In this document: piece by piece, positions 61,418-64,000 of the stretch | How the letters are laid out: each line of letters opens with the position of its first letter | How positions within the stretch are numbered: position 1 is the stretch's first letter | Assembly (NCBI RefSeq): GCF_001426505.1 | Contig: NZ_LMEV01000013.1 | Coordinates: 278,047-342,046 of the forward strand | Direction of reading: 5' to 3' | Length of the DNA: 64,000 nt | DNA from: Variovorax sp. Root473 | GTDB taxonomy: Bacteria > Pseudomonadota > Gammaproteobacteria > Burkholderiales > Burkholderiaceae_C | Program-made: the position numbers and the translations under genes | Notes under the pieces: generated by a model | Seen by the model: the letters and a program-made list of their open reading frames with translations, nothing else | Database searches by the model: none | What the model was told of the DNA's origin: nothing

Positions 61418-61455
61418 TATCCACGTGGTCAAAAAAAGTAGACCATGCGTGGATA
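61418..61455. promoter_or_regulatory. Large palindrome, candidate TetR operator of the cluster
   Basis: TATCCACG-TGGTC (61418-61430), a 10-bp AT-rich spacer, and GACCA-TG-CGTGGATA (61441-61455): a nearly perfect inverted repeat except for two extra bases in one arm. The core half-site TGGTCAA/TTGACCA equals the half-site of RutR boxes. It lies 23 bp upstream of the first possible start of the creatininase gene, overlapping the likely promoter. Confidence 0.6.
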
Positions 61456-61497
61456 CCCTTGCCTGGCCGCTTGCAAGTGGCATGCCAGCAAAATCAT

Positions 61498-61518
61498 GCA
61501 GGTGGTCAAAACACCTGC
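61498..61518 (-). terminator. Hairpin behind the MFS gene
   Basis: GCAGGTG-N7-CACCTGC is a perfect 7-bp inverted repeat 10 bp downstream of the MFS stop. On the minus strand a moderate T stretch (ATTTTG) follows. Probable terminator that insulates the cluster promoter. Confidence 0.55.
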
Positions 61519-61527
61519 GGGCCCCGT

Positions 61528-63153
61528 TCAGCGCCGCACGACGAAGCGCGTGATCACCGGCGCCGTTTCGCCGAGGTGGAACGCCAGCCGCCGCTCGCGC
61601 AGCGCCATGTCGGCGGCGGTGGCGCGGTTGAAGCGGCGCAGGTGGTCGGTCCACGACTCGTCGACGATCTGTTCCACGTAGCGCTCGGGCTGCGCGATGT
61701 CGTGCAGCAGCTCCCAGCCGATGGCGCCCTGGCCCAGGCGCGCGCGGCGGGTCTCCTGCATCACGAGGTGGAAGGCCGCGGCGCGCGACGGGTCGATGAG
61801 GTACTCGACCGTGATCACCACGCGGCCATCTTCCTGCGGCGCCTCGGCCGGCGGGCCGGTGGCCCAGCCGGCCTGGGCGGGGCGCACGTCGTCCTCGCCG
61901 CTCACGTCGGTCACCCAGCGGATGGCGGCCAGCATCAGCAGCGTGCCGCTCACGGCGGCGATGGCCAGGCTCAGCGTCAACGACGTGACGGTGGCCACCT
62001 GGCCCCACAGCGCCGCGCCGATCGCGCTCGCGCCCATGATCGCCATCTGGTAGGTCGACATGCCGCGCGCGCGCACCCAGTCGGGCAGCGCGAGCTGGGC
62101 CGACACCGACAGCGAGTTGGCCACCGTGATCCACGCCATGCCGCCGAAGAACATCGCCGGCACCGCGACCCAGGCGTTGGGCGCGACGGCCATCACGGCC
62201 GTGGCGGCCGACTGCAGCATGGCGCCGCGCAGCACGAGCTGGTCGCGCCCGAGCGCCTGGCGCAGCCGCGGCAGAAAGAGCACCGCGATGATCGCGCCCG
62301 TGCCCATGGCGGCCAGCAGCAGCGTGAAGGTGCCGGCGCCGCCGCCCTGGAGGTTGCGTGCCAGCAGCGGCAGCAGCGCCAGCAGCGCGGTGGAGTGGAA
62401 GAAGAAGAGCGACACGCGCGTGAGCACCGCCCGCATGCGCTGCGACTGGCGCACGAACTGCACGCCCACGCGCATTGCGCTGATGAGCTTCTCGCGGCCC
62501 AGCGGGTTGGGCGTGTGCTCGCGGCGCCAGCGCAGCACCACGAAGCCCGAGGCCACCGACAGCACTGCGTTGAGCGCGAACACCCAGACGCTGCCCGCGC
62601 TCGCGATCAGCATGCCGGCCGTGAGCGGGCCGACGATGCGCGAGGCGTTCATGGCGATGCCGTTCAGCCCCAGCGCCGCCGGCAGTTGCTGGCGCGGCAC
62701 GAGCTCGGGCACGATGGCCGAGAACACCGGCCAGCGCAGCGCCAGCCCGATGCCGTTGGCGAAGGTGAGTGCCAGCAGGAGCGGCGCGGTCATCACGTCG
62801 AGCGCGATGGCGGCGCACAGCACCACGGCCGTGCCGGCCAGCCAGAACTGCGTGGCCACGAGCCAGCGCCGGCGATCGAGGATGTCGGCCAGCGCGCCGC
62901 TTGGAAGGCCCAGCAGGAACACGGGCAAGGTGGAAGCCGACTGCACCAGCGCCACCCAGATCGGCGAGGAGGTGAGCGAGGTCATCATCCACGCCGCCGC
63001 CACATCGCTCATCCACATGCAGATGTTGGCGATGAGCCAGGTGCTCCACAGCATGCGGAACACGGGGAGCTTCAGGGGCTCGAGCGCCGTGAGGTTCGAG
63101 GGCTGCGGCTGGGCCGGCGGGAGGGGTGTCTCTTCGGGGGATATGGGCGGCAT
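61528..63153 (-). CDS. MFS transporter fused to a C-terminal monooxygenase-like (ABM) domain
   Basis: A 541-residue protein. Residues 1-415 form a twelve-helix major facilitator of the MFS_3/EntS type (VFLLGLPSGALADILDRRRWL is the loop 2-3 motif; the second half-repeat begins near 225). After a linker with DVSGEDDVRPAQAG, residues about 440-541 are soluble: VVITVEYLIDPSRAAAFHLVMQETRRARLGQGAIGWELLHDIAQPERYVEQIVDESWTDHLRRF (quoted here only as a landmark in pieces VVITVEYLI, GWELLHD, YVEQIVDESW). They look like an antibiotic-biosynthesis-monooxygenase (dimeric ferredoxin-like) domain. The fusion is found in some proteobacteria as DUF894-type transporters. The substrate is unknown, possibly a siderophore or a quinone-like compound. 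Confidence 0.86.
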   Translation of the reverse strand: MPPISPEETPLPPAQPQPSNLTALEPLKLPVFRMLWSTWLIANICMWMSDVAAAWMMTSLTSSPIWVALVQSASTLPVFLLGLPSGALADILDRRRWLVATQFWLAGTAVVLCAAIALDVMTAPLLLALTFANGIGLALRWPVFSAIVPELVPRQQLPAALGLNGIAMNASRIVGPLTAGMLIASAGSVWVFALNAVLSVASGFVVLRWRREHTPNPLGREKLISAMRVGVQFVRQSQRMRAVLTRVSLFFFHSTALLALLPLLARNLQGGGAGTFTLLLAAMGTGAIIAVLFLPRLRQALGRDQLVLRGAMLQSAATAVMAVAPNAWVAVPAMFFGGMAWITVANSLSVSAQLALPDWVRARGMSTYQMAIMGASAIGAALWGQVATVTSLTLSLAIAAVSGTLLMLAAIRWVTDVSGEDDVRPAQAGWATGPPAEAPQEDGRVVITVEYLIDPSRAAAFHLVMQETRRARLGQGAIGWELLHDIAQPERYVEQIVDESWTDHLRRFNRATAADMALRERRLAFHLGETAPVITRFVVRR

Positions 63154-63236
63154 GTCGCGCTATTGTGGCGCGAAGCTTTCGGCGCATGGCCTGTGCAATA
63201 CTGCCGCCGCCCGCAGCCCATCTTCGCGAGAGAACA

Positions 63237-63947
63237 ATGATCGATATCGTCAGCGCGACCCGGTGTTCCGAGGCCGAGTTCTGGGCTGAGTCTGCGCTGG
63301 GACAATCGCTGCGCCGGCTCGACTTCGATGGCCGCCTGAGGCCGCGTGTGAGCTTCGAGAACCGGCGCGGCCTGCCAGAGGTCTACAACAGCGCACTCAC
63401 GGCGCCCGATGCCCGCGACATGCTCGTCTTCGTGCATGACGATGTGTGGCTCGAAGACCTCTTCCTGGCCGACCGTGTGGCGCAGGGACTGCGCGCCTAC
63501 GACGTGATCGGCCTGGCGGGCAATCGGCGCCAATCGGAACAGCACGTGAGCTGGAACTATCTCGGCACCGCCCTTGTCTGGGACGACCTGGCGCATCTTT
63601 CGGGAATCATTGCCCACGGGCCGCAGCCGTTCGGCCCCGTCAACTGCTTCGGCGCGGTGCCCGCCGATTGCGAGCTGCTCGATGGCGTGTTCCTGGCGGC
63701 GAACCGCCGCACACTGCTGTCCAGTGCCGTGGCATTCGATCCGCAGTTCGACTTCCACTTCTACGACATCGACTTTTGCAGAACCGCGCGCCGGCAGGGG
63801 CTGCGATTGGGCACCTGGCCGATTTCCGTGACGCACCAGAGCGGCGGTGCTTTCGGGAGCGCGGAATGGGCCCGGCTCTATCCGCTGTATGCGCACAAAT
63901 GGGCAGGCGCGGGTGCGCCATCCCTGGAGTCCGACGGCGGGCCCTAG
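63237..63947 (+). CDS. Glycosyltransferase family 2-like protein (StrF-type)
   Basis: A 236-residue protein that begins IDIVSATRCSEAEFWAE. It has the GT-A-like core DMLVFVHDDVWLEDLFLADRVAQGL (acidic DD metal/nucleotide motif), then ELLDGVFLAANRRTLL and FDFHFYDIDFCRTARRQGLRLG, as in the glycosyltransferase-like domain of StrF/PF13712 proteins. It would transfer a sugar from a nucleotide donor, perhaps in envelope polysaccharide synthesis; acceptor unknown. ATG 63237 follows GAGAGAAC. It is divergent from the MFS gene with 83 bp between starts. I see no gene in the last 53 bases of the window. Confidence 0.8.
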   Translation: MIDIVSATRCSEAEFWAESALGQSLRRLDFDGRLRPRVSFENRRGLPEVYNSALTAPDARDMLVFVHDDVWLEDLFLADRVAQGLRAYDVIGLAGNRRQSEQHVSWNYLGTALVWDDLAHLSGIIAHGPQPFGPVNCFGAVPADCELLDGVFLAANRRTLLSSAVAFDPQFDFHFYDIDFCRTARRQGLRLGTWPISVTHQSGGAFGSAEWARLYPLYAHKWAGAGAPSLESDGGP

Positions 63948-64000
63948 CTGTGAAGAGTCAAGAGGTTCTTTCGTGACTTTGCGATTCGGGACATAGGCGG

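Overview
The window is about 64 kb of GC-rich, densely packed bacterial chromosome. Gene content and order suggest a betaproteobacterium of the Burkholderiales, most likely Variovorax or a close Comamonadaceae relative. The pointers are the pilE-fimT-pilV-pilW-pilX-pilY1 pilus operon, glnE next to yhdP, the DUF3717/DUF1289 protein, the L-threonate/D-erythronate operon and the many solute-uptake and aromatic-oxidation genes. This placement rests on recalled family knowledge, not on a search. I saw no rRNA, tRNA, CRISPR array, intact insertion sequence or intact prophage.

Region 1 (1-12.1 kb) concerns type IV pili and cAMP. The 3' end of a class III nucleotide cyclase is followed by a cyclic-nucleotide phosphodiesterase. 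Next comes the major pilin pilA with a clear sigma-54 promoter and its own terminator. A decayed stretch (2.07-3.30 kb) holds the tail of an S24/LexA-type phage repressor and a shattered DnaJ-like gene. The minor-pilin operon follows on the minus strand, its six genes joined by 4-nt start/stop overlaps except the last pair, and then a divergent Wzy/PglL-type ligase likely to glycosylate pilin.

Region 2 (12.1-30 kb) is mostly housekeeping: moaC, an M48 protease, a TerC-family protein behind a yybP-ykoY manganese riboswitch, two small zinc/iron-type proteins, yaeQ, a FecA-like TonB receptor, purB, a glutathione S-transferase, a glutathione peroxidase, a diiron ferritin-like protein, an ECF41 sigma factor with its carboxymuconolactone-decarboxylase target, rlpA and glnE. 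The ECF41 pair carries two copies of the promoter TGTCACA-N16-CGTC, one before each gene.

Region 3 (30-43.5 kb) starts with yhdP, a Nit-type amidase and a PAS histidine kinase/FixJ-type regulator pair running as one plus-strand unit. It continues with two OmpA-domain lipoproteins, mltA, a Tat-exported PhoX phosphatase behind a three-repeat Pho box, and an Lrp/AsnC regulator facing a solo pyruvate-dehydrogenase-type E1.

Region 4 (46.3-61.5 kb) is catabolic. A GntR/FadR regulator precedes ltnD-denD-otnK-otnC-otnI, the route from L-threonate and D-erythronate to dihydroxyacetone phosphate. The operon is extended by a cytosine-deaminase-like amidohydrolase and a RidA protein, and the tail of a deleted MFS transporter sits at its front. 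Converging on it is an eight-gene minus-strand cluster: a creatininase-type hydrolase, an NMT1/THI5-like ABC importer in three parts, a PCMH-type FAD oxidase, a flavodoxin-fold quinone reductase, a phthalate-dioxygenase-type reductase and a TetR regulator. This looks like uptake and breakdown of an unidentified small, probably nitrogenous, compound.

Region 5 (61.5-64 kb) holds an MFS transporter fused to a monooxygenase-like domain and a small glycosyltransferase.

A feature that cuts across regions is a roughly 95-bp repeat found three times. Each copy starts directly at the stop codon of the gene before it, in the same orientation relative to that gene, and folds into a strong hairpin in the mRNA.
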